Assembly (NCBI RefSeq): GCF_029955155.1
Contig: NZ_JAPNOZ010000012.1
Span: 577,610-641,609, forward strand
Origin: Psychrobacillus sp. NEAU-3TGS
GTDB taxonomy: Bacteria > Bacillota > Bacilli > Bacillales_A > Planococcaceae
Length of the DNA: 64,000 nucleotides
Direction of reading: 5' to 3'
Position numbers and translations under genes: made by a program. A model generated the notes under the pieces. It saw nothing but the letters and a program-made list of their open reading frames with translations, did no database searches and was not told where the DNA came from. This document shows, piece by piece, positions 56,327 through 64,000 of the stretch; position 1 is the stretch's first letter, and the number at the start of each line of letters is the position of its first letter.

Positions 56327-56421
56327 GTTGTGCAAATGCCCCGTAATGTTGCGCGTTTGAAGGAGAACTTTGCGCAAATATACTCCAATGTTGCGAGTAT
56401 GGCAATATATGTTGCGCATTT
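56327..56421. repeat. 21-bp periodic array C
   Basis: GTTGCGC/TTTGCGC words start at 56327, 56348, 56369, 56390 and 56411, all 21 bp apart, in the same gap as array B copy 2. Unlike array B the GCAA-type core is on the minus strand (GCGCAAC). Confidence 0.85.
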
Positions 56422-56436
56422 ATAAAATGTCACCTT

Positions 56437-56465
56437 AAAAAAAAGCCGATCACGATTGATCGGCG
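56437..56465 (-). terminator. terminator that includes the mlpA stop codon
   Basis: GCCGATCA / TGATCGGC stem on the minus strand with T8 after it. The TGA stop of the peptidase gene is inside the descending arm. Confidence 0.8.
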
Positions 56466-57685
56466 TTTTTAGGCATGATAATGGAGATTGCAGGTTTGTG
56501 TGAAAAGATTTCTTTTGCTAAATCCATTACAGAAGTTAGCGTAACTTCATCTATTGTTTCACTCACTTCATCAAGTGAACGATGTTTTCCATATAATAAC
56601 TCATTTTTACCATTGCGACTCATCCGTGCATTGGTACTTTCTAAGCCTAGTAATAGATTTCCTTTTAGCTGCTCTTTTGCACTGGATATTTCGGTTTCTG
56701 TTAATCCATTTTGAATAATGGTTTGAATGGTATCGTTAATAGAAGACTGCAATTCGTTTAACTGATTGCTAGAAGTACCACCATAAATCGCAAGTATCCC
56801 TGTATCCTCATAGGAAGAATGATAGGAGTAAATGGAGTATGCGAGCCCTTTGTCTTCTCGGATTTCTTGGAATAGTCTGGAGGACATACTTCCACCTAAA
56901 ATATTGTTCAGGATGACTAAGCTATAAATATTGTCTGCCTTCACCCCTAGTCCAGGGTAAGCTAAACATAGATGCACTTGTTCTGTTTCTCTACTATTTT
57001 GTGTAAAAATGGGTTTCATCACTGGAGTAGCAAAGTCCGCTCTATCCTGTGATTTCTTATACGTGAATTGACCAAATAGCGATTCAATATATTCGGTGAG
57101 ACCTTCTGGAATATTACCTGCTATGGAAATAACAACGTTTTCTGGAGTGTAGTGCTTTTCCATATAGGATAAAATCGTTTCTTTCGTAAAGCTATTCAGC
57201 GTTTCCTCTGTTCCTAAAATAGGTGCACCTAGTGGATGATCGCCGTACATTTCTTTCCATAAATACTCATGGACGATATCATCTGGTGTATCTTCTACCA
57301 TGTTTATTTCTTCTAAAACGACTTGGCGTTCCTTTTCAATTTCGATTGGGTCAAATACCGAGTTAAAGAACATGTCTGCAAGTATTTCAACTGCATGTGA
57401 TGCATGATGATCCAATACTTTTGCATAATAACAAGTATTTTCTTTTGAGGTAAATGCGTTAATATTTCCGCCAATACGATCGAATTCTTCCGCTATTTGT
57501 TTAGCGGTTCTTTTATTTGTTCCTTTAAACAACATATGTTCAATAAAATGTGTTAAACCGTTCTCTTCTGGAAGCTCGAACCTAGAACCGGCTTGCACCC
57601 ATATTCCAACAGCTACGGAACGTACATGAGGAATCTGTTCTGCAACAATTCGAAGCCCGTTATTACAAGTAATTTTCTTTATCAA
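56450..57685 (-). CDS. mlpA: M16-family metallopeptidase MlpA (YmxG)
   Basis: The protein of about 411 residues has the inverted zinc site LTHFIEHMLFKGTNKR (HxxEH) near residue 45 and the distal Glu in QVVLEEINMVEDTPDD. The C-terminal half carries LGGSMSSRLFQEIREDKGLAYSIYSY (shortened). B. subtilis MlpA modulates secreted-protease gene expression. The TTG at 57685, six bases after AGAGGTG, is chosen over the upstream ATG. It follows pnp directly; ylxY, found between them in B. subtilis, is missing. Confidence 0.88.
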   Translation of the reverse strand: MIKKITCNNGLRIVAEQIPHVRSVAVGIWVQAGSRFELPEENGLTHFIEHMLFKGTNKRTAKQIAEEFDRIGGNINAFTSKENTCYYAKVLDHHASHAVEILADMFFNSVFDPIEIEKERQVVLEEINMVEDTPDDIVHEYLWKEMYGDHPLGAPILGTEETLNSFTKETILSYMEKHYTPENVVISIAGNIPEGLTEYIESLFGQFTYKKSQDRADFATPVMKPIFTQNSRETEQVHLCLAYPGLGVKADNIYSLVILNNILGGSMSSRLFQEIREDKGLAYSIYSYHSSYEDTGILAIYGGTSSNQLNELQSSINDTIQTIIQNGLTETEISSAKEQLKGNLLLGLESTNARMSRNGKNELLYGKHRSLDEVSETIDEVTLTSVMDLAKEIFSHKPAISIIMPKNADQS

Positions 57686-57729
57686 TATTACACCTCTGTC
57701 TATGTTATTCATTAAGTTATTCATGTATT

Positions 57730-57766
57730 AAAAAAAGTTGCCGTAGTAATAAATGCTACGGTCAAC
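57730..57766 (-). terminator. terminator of pnp
   Basis: TTGACCGTAGCA / TACTACGGCAA stem followed by T7 on the minus strand. Confidence 0.75.
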
Positions 57767-57792
57767 CTATTTTATCACATTAAACTATTTAT

Positions 57793-59913
57793 TTATTGCT
57801 GTTCTTTTTGCTCTTCACGTTCTTTTTCTTCTTTTAATACAACTTTACGTGATAAGTTTACGCGACCTTGATTGTCAATTTCGATTACTTTTACTAGAAG
57901 TTCGTCTCCTAGTTTAAGCACATCTTCTACATTTTTCGTACGTTCTTCTTGAATTTCTGAAATGTGTAGGAGACCATCTTTTCCGTTGAATATTTCTACG
58001 AAAGCACCGAATTTTTCAATTCGTTTTACTTTTCCTAAATAATATTCGCCTACTTGGGCTACGCGAACGATATCTTCAATGATTTGTTTTGCACGTGCAA
58101 TCATTTCTTCATCTGGAGATGCAATATAAATTGTACCATCTTGTTCTGTATCAATTTTTACGCCAGTTTCATCAATGATTTTATTGATCTGTTTACCACC
58201 AGGTCCGATTACATCACGGATTTTGTCTGGATTAATTTTGATCATTGTAATTTTTGGTGCATATTTAGATAATTTCTCGCGTGGTTCTTGAATTGTTGCA
58301 AGCATGCTTTCTAAAATCTGCATACGACCAATTTTCGCTTGTTCTAATGCTTCTTCTAAAATGGCTTTAGATAATCCGTCGATTTTAATGTCCATTTGAA
58401 GTGCCGTAATCCCTTTAGAAGTACCTGCAACTTTAAAGTCCATATCTCCTAGATGATCTTCCATCCCTTGAATATCGGTTAAAATCGTGTAGTTTTCGCC
58501 TTTTTTCACTAGACCCATTGCAATACCTGCAACAGGAGCTTTTAGTGGAACGCCGGCATCCATCATCGCAAGTGTTGATGCACAAATACTAGCTTGAGAT
58601 GTAGAACCATTCGATTCTAATACTTCTGCTACTAAACGAAGTGTATATGGGAAATCCGATTCGTTTGGAATTACTGCCTCTAATGCACGCTCACCAAGGG
58701 CACCATGTCCGATTTCACGACGACCTGGAGCACGAATTGGACCTGTTTCCCCAACGCTAAACTGAGGGAAATTGTAATGATGCATGAAACGTTTTGTTTC
58801 TTCTAAACCAAGACCGTCGATAATTTGTACATCGCCAAGTGGCCCTAAAGTACAAATACTCAATGCTTGTGTTTGTCCACGCGTAAATAAGCCTGAACCA
58901 TGTGTTCTTGGTAAAATGCCAACTTCAGAAGAAAGCGGACGAATTTCTGCTACTCCACGACCATCTGGACGTACTTTTTCTTCTGTGATCAATCGGCGAA
59001 CTTCTTCTTTCACCATTGCATCTAAAATTTCTTTTACTTGTTTTAACGTTGCTTCATCTGCTTCTTTTTCAGTATATTGCTCTAATACTTCATTTTTTAC
59101 TTCCGTAATAGCATCTTCGCGTGCATGTTTTTCTTGTACTTGAATAGCTTGTACAAGTTTTGTTTCGCAAATGCCTTTTACTTCCTCAAAAAGCTCTTTG
59201 TCTAGCTCAAAAAGAGGAATTTCTTTTTTCTCTTTTCCAATTTCAGCGACTACTTGTTCTTGGAACTCAATCAATTTAATGATTTCGCTATGACCAAACA
59301 TAATTGCTTCTAATACGACTTCCTCCGAAACTTCTTTCGCTCCAGCTTCCACCATATTAATCGCGTCTTTTGTTCCCGCAACCGTTAAATCGAGTGTACT
59401 TTTTTCCATTTGTTCAACAGTTGGGTTAATAATGAATTCTTCCCCTATTAATCCCACTTGAACACCTGCAATTGGTCCATCAAATGGAATGTCTGACACA
59501 CTAAGTGCTAAAGAAGAACCTAGCATAGCTGCCATCTCAGATGAGCAGTTTTGATCCACGGACATTACGATGGAGATTACTTGTACTTCATTGCGGAAAC
59601 CATCTGGAAATAATGGTCGAATAGGACGGTCGATTAAACGACTAGTTAAAATCGCTCTTTCAGAGGGACGTCCTTCTCGTTTAATAAATCCACCAGGAAT
59701 TTTACCAACAGCGTATAATTTTTCTTCATAATTCACTGTTAATGGGAAGAAATCTAAATTTTTCGGTTGTTTAGAAGCAGTTGCAACAGATAATACACTT
59801 GTATCCCCGTATCTAACTAGTACTGCTCCATTTGCTTGCTTTGCAAGTTGTCCAATTTCTACTGATAGCGGACGCCCTGCCCATTCGTACGTAAACACTT
59901 TCTTTTCACTCAT
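57793..59913 (-). CDS. pnp: polyribonucleotide nucleotidyltransferase
   Basis: The 706-residue enzyme has two RNase PH cores ([36 protein letters not shown] and [20 protein letters not shown]), an intervening helical domain, a KH domain ([18 protein letters not shown]) and an S1 domain ([27 protein letters not shown], shortened). It degrades RNA 3' to 5' using phosphate and is part of the degradosome-like network with RNase Y. AGGAG precedes the ATG. Confidence 0.97.
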   Translation of the reverse strand: MSEKKVFTYEWAGRPLSVEIGQLAKQANGAVLVRYGDTSVLSVATASKQPKNLDFFPLTVNYEEKLYAVGKIPGGFIKREGRPSERAILTSRLIDRPIRPLFPDGFRNEVQVISIVMSVDQNCSSEMAAMLGSSLALSVSDIPFDGPIAGVQVGLIGEEFIINPTVEQMEKSTLDLTVAGTKDAINMVEAGAKEVSEEVVLEAIMFGHSEIIKLIEFQEQVVAEIGKEKKEIPLFELDKELFEEVKGICETKLVQAIQVQEKHAREDAITEVKNEVLEQYTEKEADEATLKQVKEILDAMVKEEVRRLITEEKVRPDGRGVAEIRPLSSEVGILPRTHGSGLFTRGQTQALSICTLGPLGDVQIIDGLGLEETKRFMHHYNFPQFSVGETGPIRAPGRREIGHGALGERALEAVIPNESDFPYTLRLVAEVLESNGSTSQASICASTLAMMDAGVPLKAPVAGIAMGLVKKGENYTILTDIQGMEDHLGDMDFKVAGTSKGITALQMDIKIDGLSKAILEEALEQAKIGRMQILESMLATIQEPREKLSKYAPKITMIKINPDKIRDVIGPGGKQINKIIDETGVKIDTEQDGTIYIASPDEEMIARAKQIIEDIVRVAQVGEYYLGKVKRIEKFGAFVEIFNGKDGLLHISEIQEERTKNVEDVLKLGDELLVKVIEIDNQGRVNLSRKVVLKEEKEREEQKEQQ

Positions 59914-60212
59914 TTAATCTAAACTCCTCTCAACGTCAAAACTGCTTGAAATAGCGTATATAAAAGTTATATGTATCATAAGTAGTGTATCAAAAAAACT
60001 CAAACTATGCGAAGTATTTTACGCGCAAGCACCTATGTTAGCGGAATACAGTCTAAGCTATCGACATTTTGTCGTAACTGCTGTATAACTTACTTTCTAT
60101 AGGAGCCTTTCACAAGTAAATAAGTGTAGATTTACCCATCCACGCAGCACAAGTTTATAGTTTCATAGACAAAAGAAAAAGCGGGATAAATCCCGCTTTC
60201 TTAGGTGGTATC
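59914..60212. other. intergenic region between rpsO and pnp
   Basis: Almost 300 bp with the rpsO terminator (60175-60203) at one end. The rest contains no gene and no recognisable regulatory element; it presumably holds the pnp promoter. Confidence 0.5.
60175..60203 (-). terminator. terminator of rpsO
   Basis: AAAGCGGGATTTATCCCGCTTT stem-loop with T run on the minus strand. Confidence 0.85.
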
Positions 60213-60482
60213 TTATCGACGTAAACCAAGTTTTGCGATTAGCTCACGGTAACGTTGTACTTCGTTTTCACGTAAGTATTTTAACAAGTTACGGCGACGT
60301 CCAACCATTTTGAATAGACCACGACGTGAGTGGTGATCTTTCTTGTGTGTACGTAAATGTTCGTTTAAAGAATTGATTTCTTCAGTAAGGATTGCGATTT
60401 GAATATCTGCAGATCCAGTATCGCTTTCGTGAGTTCTGAACTCAGCGATCAATTCGTTTTTACGTTCTTGAGTAATTGCCAT
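60213..60482 (-). CDS. rpsO: 30S ribosomal protein S15
   Basis: The 89-residue protein is full-length S15: [18 protein letters not shown], then [32 protein letters not shown] (shortened) and [13 protein letters not shown]. It binds 16S rRNA helices 20-22 early in assembly. GGAGG lies eight bases before the ATG. It sits between ribF and pnp as in most Firmicutes. Confidence 0.97.
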   Translation of the reverse strand: MAITQERKNELIAEFRTHESDTGSADIQIAILTEEINSLNEHLRTHKKDHHSRRGLFKMVGRRRNLLKYLRENEVQRYRELIAKLGLRR

Positions 60483-60615
60483 GTTTGTTTCCTCCTAAAA
60501 TTCATAATATCCCCTGTTCCTGAGCAATCGTTGGAGAATCGAAAAAGCCAAGGAAAGGTTGAGTACAATTTTGTACTTTTACAGAATAACATATTATTTT
60601 ATACGAAGCAACAAA

Positions 60616-61562
60616 TTATGCTTGTCCGAAATAATCGATTGCTACTAATTTATCCTTTGTAATTTGTGCTTTTAATTCATCTATTCCATTGAATTTTTGC
60701 TCCGAGCGAATTCGCTTATACCAATGTACGACAACTTCTTCCCCGTAAATAGATTGATCAAAATCAAAAATATGTACTTCAATCGATAGCTTTTTTCATC
60801 GGGATTATTAAACGTCGGCTTATATCCAACATTACAAACTCCCTCATACCATTTTTCTTGAACTCGAATTTTCACGGCGTACACTCCAGTTGCGGGTGTG
60901 TATTGCCCTTCAGTCGGTTGGATATTGGCGGTTGGGAAGTCGATTGTTCTCCCTCGTTTATCTCCATGAACAACAACCCCGGATAACATGAAAGGTCGTC
61001 CTAGTAGTTCTTTTACGTTTTCCATATTTCCTGCTTTTAGCTCTTCTCTTATTCTAGTAGAGCTAATTTTCTCTCCGGATAGTTCTTGTTTACCAACGAC
61101 AGTGACGGTATATTTACCCTCTGAAAGCTGTTCCATGTCTTCCATCGTTCCTTTCCCAAATGCTCCAAATGAAAAATCAAAGCCTGCAGTAACATGCTTC
61201 ACATTTGCTTGTTTGAGAAACGATTCGATAAATTCGGCAGGAGTAAGTCTCGCAAAGTCAGATGTAAAACGCACAACAAAAACAGCATCTACTTGCAGCT
61301 CTTTTAATATTTCTATTTTTTGTTCAAGTGGAGTAATATAAAAAATTTGTTCTTTTCTGCCTCCAAGAACTAACGATGGATGCGGATCGAAAGTCATGAC
61401 AGCCGTTTTAATATTTCGTTCTTTTCCTTTATTTAAAGCTTCTTGGATGACCGCTTGATGACCAGCATGTACTCCATCAAAGAAGCCAATTGCTAAAGCA
61501 TAGGCATCATTTGTTTCGTTTTTAAATAAATGGTTCGGGTAAGATACGTGATATACTTCCAT
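60616..61562 (-). CDS. ribF: bifunctional riboflavin kinase/FAD synthetase, frameshifted in this sequence
   Basis: The adenylyltransferase domain (AIGFFDGVHAGHQAVI, DFSFGAFGKGT) and the kinase domain (GRPFMLSGVVVHGDKRGR.IDFPTANI) are intact. Near 60791-60796 a six-A run on the minus strand shifts the frame after NNPDEK and yields a nonsense tail. With seven A the chain continues KLSIEVHIFDFDQSIYGEE and ends DYFGQA at 60616, about 315 residues in all, the normal length. The gene is essential, so the break is almost certainly a consensus error. ATG with AGGAG upstream. Confidence 0.9.
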
Positions 61563-61576
61563 ACTAATCTCCTTTT

Positions 61577-62485
61577 TTAAGCTGAAAACATTTTTTCTGG
61601 TTTCATCATACCATCTTTTGTTGGATGTTTAATATAAATAGCAATCGGATTGGAATTTATAACGTATACAATTTTATCATTCGATTCTAATAGTGGATGA
61701 GATTCTATTACCTGGCCGTTCAAGATACTCTTTTTGGTTTCTTCTGTTATTTCGATTGTTGGCCAATGGCCGAGCGCCTCTTTCAAGGGTAAAATAGCAT
61801 CGATTAACTGATCATTCTCGACTGCTTGTTGTACTTCTTGTAATGTTAAGCATTGTTCTTTCGTAAAATTACCTGAGGTTGTTCGTACTAATGAAGCCAT
61901 ATGGGCAGGATAGCCAAGTAGCTCTCCAATTTGCACGGCAAGTGTACGAATATACGTCCCTTTGCTGCATCCTATTTCGATCGAGAACGTAACATTTTCT
62001 CCGGAAAATTCTTCTTGTTCATCAAGCAAGTTCAGCTTATAAATCATTACTTTTCTACTCGGACGTTCTACTTCTTTTCCTTCTCTTGCATATTCATATA
62101 GTTTTTTACCATTCACCTTCACAGCGGAAAACATCGGAGGGGTTTGAGTAATTTCACCAGTCAGTTGTTTAAGAACTTCTAAAATTTGTGCTTTTGAAAA
62201 GTGCTTTTCTTCCTTATTTTGTTCGATTACTTCTCCGTCTGCATCTTCTGTGGAAGTAGATGAACCTATCGAAACGGTTGCTATATATGTCTTACCTTCA
62301 TTCATAATATATTCTGATACCTTTGTTGCTTGCCCTAAACAAATAGGAAGTACACCTTCTACACTCGGATCTAATGTTCCTGTGTGACCGATTCGTTTCA
62401 TTTTTAACAATTTGCGTAGTTTAAATACGCAATCGTGAGAAGTCATTCCTTTTTCTTTCCATAATGGAAGTATACCTTCGTACAT
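61577..62485 (-). CDS. truB: tRNA pseudouridine(55) synthase
   Basis: The 302-residue protein has GILPLWKEKGMTSHDCVFKLR, the catalytic GHTGTLDPSVEGVLPIC with its Asp, and the RKVMIYKLNLL and GCSKGTYIRTLAVQIGE segments. It makes pseudouridine in the T loop of tRNA. The ATG at 62485 is preceded by AGAGGTG; the longer ORF runs back into a GC-rich repeat and is not real. 14 bp before ribF. Confidence 0.95.
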   Translation of the reverse strand: MYEGILPLWKEKGMTSHDCVFKLRKLLKMKRIGHTGTLDPSVEGVLPICLGQATKVSEYIMNEGKTYIATVSIGSSTSTEDADGEVIEQNKEEKHFSKAQILEVLKQLTGEITQTPPMFSAVKVNGKKLYEYAREGKEVERPSRKVMIYKLNLLDEQEEFSGENVTFSIEIGCSKGTYIRTLAVQIGELLGYPAHMASLVRTTSGNFTKEQCLTLQEVQQAVENDQLIDAILPLKEALGHWPTIEITEETKKSILNGQVIESHPLLESNDKIVYVINSNPIAIYIKHPTKDGMMKPEKMFSA

Positions 62486-62554
62486 ATCGTTCACCTCTTG
62501 GATCAATAATAATATCAAATTCGTTATAGTGCGTAACATAAAGTGACCACGAGC

Positions 62555-62645
62555 CTTCGCGCTTGCCGCACCTTGCATGAGCCAACTCGTGCTGCGCCCG
62601 AGTGGGTCTCATGACTTCGGCTCATGCGGCTCGGCGCGCTACGGC
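62555..62645. repeat. GC-rich inverted-repeat element between truB and rbfA
   Basis: GCATGAGCC at 62575-62583 pairs with GGCTCATGC at 62619-62627. CATGAGCCAACTCG / CGAGTGGGTCTCATG form an inner alternative pair, and outer arms GCGCTTGCCGC / GCGGCTCGGCGC extend it. The element is far richer in G+C than the surrounding 35-40% DNA and fits no gene or terminator. Confidence 0.7.
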
Positions 62646-62780
62646 ATAAGTTGCCATTTTCTAAAAAGGTGTCGTCTTATTTAGGCAATTGTAAGCTGCT
62701 ACACAATTAATTAAACGCTTATTCACACTTATGTGTGCTAAGTTCGAGAGACGATACTAAATAGCTGGCGAGTTCTCGTG

Positions 62781-62896
62781 GATTGTAGCGAAAGGGCGGC
62801 GACTCCAGCGGGAATAGCGTTAGCCGAAGACCCCGCAGTGCAGCGAGGAGGCTAAGGCAACGCCAGCGGAAAGCGTCCGCACTGTAGTGGAAATCC
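62781..62896. repeat. Bacillales-type intergenic repeat
   Basis: GC-rich segment with ACTCCAGCGGGAA, GACCCCGCAGTG, GAGGAGGCTAAGGC and GCGGAAAGCGTCCGC. This series of words resembles a dispersed intergenic repeat known from many Bacillales genomes. The flanking half-palindromes suggest it is a folded RNA or an inactive mobile element. Confidence 0.7.
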
Positions 62897-62923
62897 CAAT
62901 TATATCTAATTATGCTCAATAAA

Positions 62924-62966
62924 GAACAAAGAAGTCTGCTCATTTTGTTAAGCAGACTTCTTTGTT
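62924..62966 (-). terminator. terminator after rbfA
   Basis: AAAGAAGTCTGCT / AGCAGACTTCTTT perfect stem with a T-rich run on the minus strand. Confidence 0.8.
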
Positions 62967-62968
62967 TT

Positions 62969-63313
62969 TTACTCTTCGGATGATTTGTTGATCTGTCTTA
63001 GTAAATCATCTATTCGATTACCGTAAGCTGCAGACTCGTCAAATTGAAATAACAGTTCAGGCGTGATACGTAATCTAATACGTTGTCCGATTTCCGAACG
63101 GATAAATCCTTTTGCTTTTTCTAAAGCTTTTAACGTATCTTCTTTGTTTCCATCAAGGACAGTTACATAAATTGTCGCTTGCTGTAAATCTCCTGTTACT
63201 GCAACATCTGTTACCGTAACAAAACCGATACGAGGATCTTTTAGTTTTCGGCCAATAATCTCGCCTAGCTCTTTTTTCATTTGTTCTGCAACTCGGTTAG
63301 CGCGCATCGACAT
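62969..63313 (-). CDS. rbfA: ribosome-binding factor A
   Basis: The 114-residue protein is full-length RbfA. It has [34 protein letters not shown] (shortened), [14 protein letters not shown] and [17 protein letters not shown], with a KH-like fold. It matures the 5' end of 16S rRNA in the small subunit. GAGGTG precedes the ATG. Between ylxP and truB as in B. subtilis, though a 480-bp gap with two repeats separates it from truB. Confidence 0.95.
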   Translation of the reverse strand: MSMRANRVAEQMKKELGEIIGRKLKDPRIGFVTVTDVAVTGDLQQATIYVTVLDGNKEDTLKALEKAKGFIRSEIGQRIRLRITPELLFQFDESAAYGNRIDDLLRQINKSSEE

Positions 63314-63335
63314 GATGGCTACACCTCATTTTCTA

Positions 63336-63614
63336 TCATAAATGTTCTTGTCTTATATCAATGCATTCCCATTCCGGAAAAGATTCTAAATGGTTGATCG
63401 CATGAGTAAGCTCCCGCTTTGCAGCATCCTTCCCAGATGCAACACATACAATCCCAATAGTCGTCCGCTGCCATACATCTTGATGATCAATTTCCGAAAT
63501 GGAAACATTGAACTTTTGTTTCGTGCGAGAGAGCGTTCGTTGAAGAACTGCTCTTTTTTCTTTCAAGGAATGTGCAGTAGGAATGAGAAAATCACACTCT
63601 GCATATACAATCAT
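63336..63614 (-). CDS. ylxP: YlxP-like DUF503 protein
   Basis: The 92-residue protein has the DUF503 plan: CDFLIPTAHSLKEKRAVLQ, KFNVSISEIDHQDVWQRTTIGIVCVASGK (shortened). It is a ferredoxin-like fold of unknown function, always beside infB and rbfA in Bacilli. Its ATG overlaps the infB stop by sharing TAATG, so it is translated by coupling. Confidence 0.88.
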   Translation of the reverse strand: MIVYAECDFLIPTAHSLKEKRAVLQRTLSRTKQKFNVSISEIDHQDVWQRTTIGIVCVASGKDAAKRELTHAINHLESFPEWECIDIRQEHL

Positions 63615-64000
63615 TATCGTTTAATCTCTTCCATAATGTATGCTTCGATAATGTCGCCTTCTTTTATATCATTGAAGTTTTTAATCGTAATACCACATTC
63701 GTATCCTTTAGCCACTTCTTTTGCATCATCCTTGAAACGTTTTAATGTATCTAATTCGCCTTCAAAAATAACGATAGAGTCACGGATAATACGAACACCG
63801 CTGTCTCTTGTTATTTTACCTTCGATTACATAAGAACCAGCAATCGTTCCCACTTTCGATACTTTAAATGTTTCACGAACTTCCGCTTGACCAATAATTT
63901 TCTCTTGGAATTCAGGATCAAGTAATCCTTTCATCGCAGATTCAATTTCTTCGATTACTTTATAAATAACGCGGTGTAAGCGAATGTCTACGCCTTCTTG
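63614..64000 (-). CDS. infB: translation initiation factor IF-2, C-terminal end (partial)
   Basis: The frame enters at the right edge and ends at 63614 with 128 codons visible. It has the IF-2 C-terminal domain: [25 protein letters not shown] (shortened), [45 protein letters not shown]. The GTPase domain lies outside the window. The domain binds fMet-tRNA. First gene of the visible run ylxP-rbfA-truB. Confidence 0.95.
   Translation of the reverse strand, partial: QEGVDIRLHRVIYKVIEEIESAMKGLLDPEFQEKIIGQAEVRETFKVSKVGTIAGSYVIEGKITRDSGVRIIRDSIVIFEGELDTLKRFKDDAKEVAKGYECGITIKNFNDIKEGDIIEAYIMEEIKR

Noticed and set aside
62719-62943. 74-codon ORF on the minus strand
   Set aside because: It lies within the Bacillales-type intergenic repeat, has no ribosome site and its composition is that of the repeat.

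Overview
The window is one stretch of a low-GC, endospore-forming member of the Bacillales. Spore genes (spoVS, dpaA/dpaB, spoIIIE, ricA) and a gene order close to the Bacillus subtilis infB-to-recA backbone show this. Short lineage-specific genes and the TTG/GTG starts with strong Shine-Dalgarno (SD) sequences fit the Planococcaceae/Caryophanaceae (Psychrobacillus/Lysinibacillus-like). The genus cannot be fixed from sequence alone.

Layout. (1) Bases 1 to about 15.9 kb are accessory. They hold short lipoproteins, small membrane proteins, a diguanylate cyclase, an HD hydrolase, FosB, a TRIC channel, a DDAH-like hydrolase and a YqcI/YcgG protein, mixed with decayed genes: a histidine-kinase tail, an ATPase tail fused to a truncated RDD gene, and genes with in-frame stops. 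(2) 15.9-22.5 kb carries an ABC-2 exporter, an ABC/LytTR regulator and a complete TAXI-TRAP importer operon. (3) 22.7-64 kb is the conserved core, almost all on the minus strand: infB-ylxP-rbfA-truB-ribF-rpsO-pnp-mlpA-ymxH-dpaA-dpaB-asd-dapA-rnjB-spoIIIE, then GntR/BMP/nucleoside ABC genes, the ymfF-ymfH-ymfI-ymfK-ymfM block, pgsA-cinA-recA, rny-ymdB-spoVS, 2-oxoacid:ferredoxin oxidoreductase and miaB-ricA. Transcription runs from high to low coordinates. Compared with B. subtilis, dapG, ylxY, tepA and ymfJ are absent from their usual places.

Most unusual signal. Several intergenic gaps (korB/miaB, rny/recA, ymxH/mlpA) contain arrays of a short core repeated at exactly 21 bp, two turns of B-DNA. 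The arrays use three different sequence families, yet all share a phased GCAA core (on the minus strand in two of them). Two arrays of one family also share flanks, so this is a dispersed repeat family. I know of no description of it.

Other points. A 2.4-kb tandem duplication produced two GntR-BMP pairs and a dead spoIIIE 3' end between them. Single-base indels, mostly in homopolymer runs, break four core genes (miaB, ymfM/rodZ, dpaA, ribF) and several accessory genes. This pattern suggests consensus errors, so those genes should not be called pseudogenes without reads. A GC-rich inverted repeat and a Bacillales-type intergenic repeat lie between truB and rbfA.
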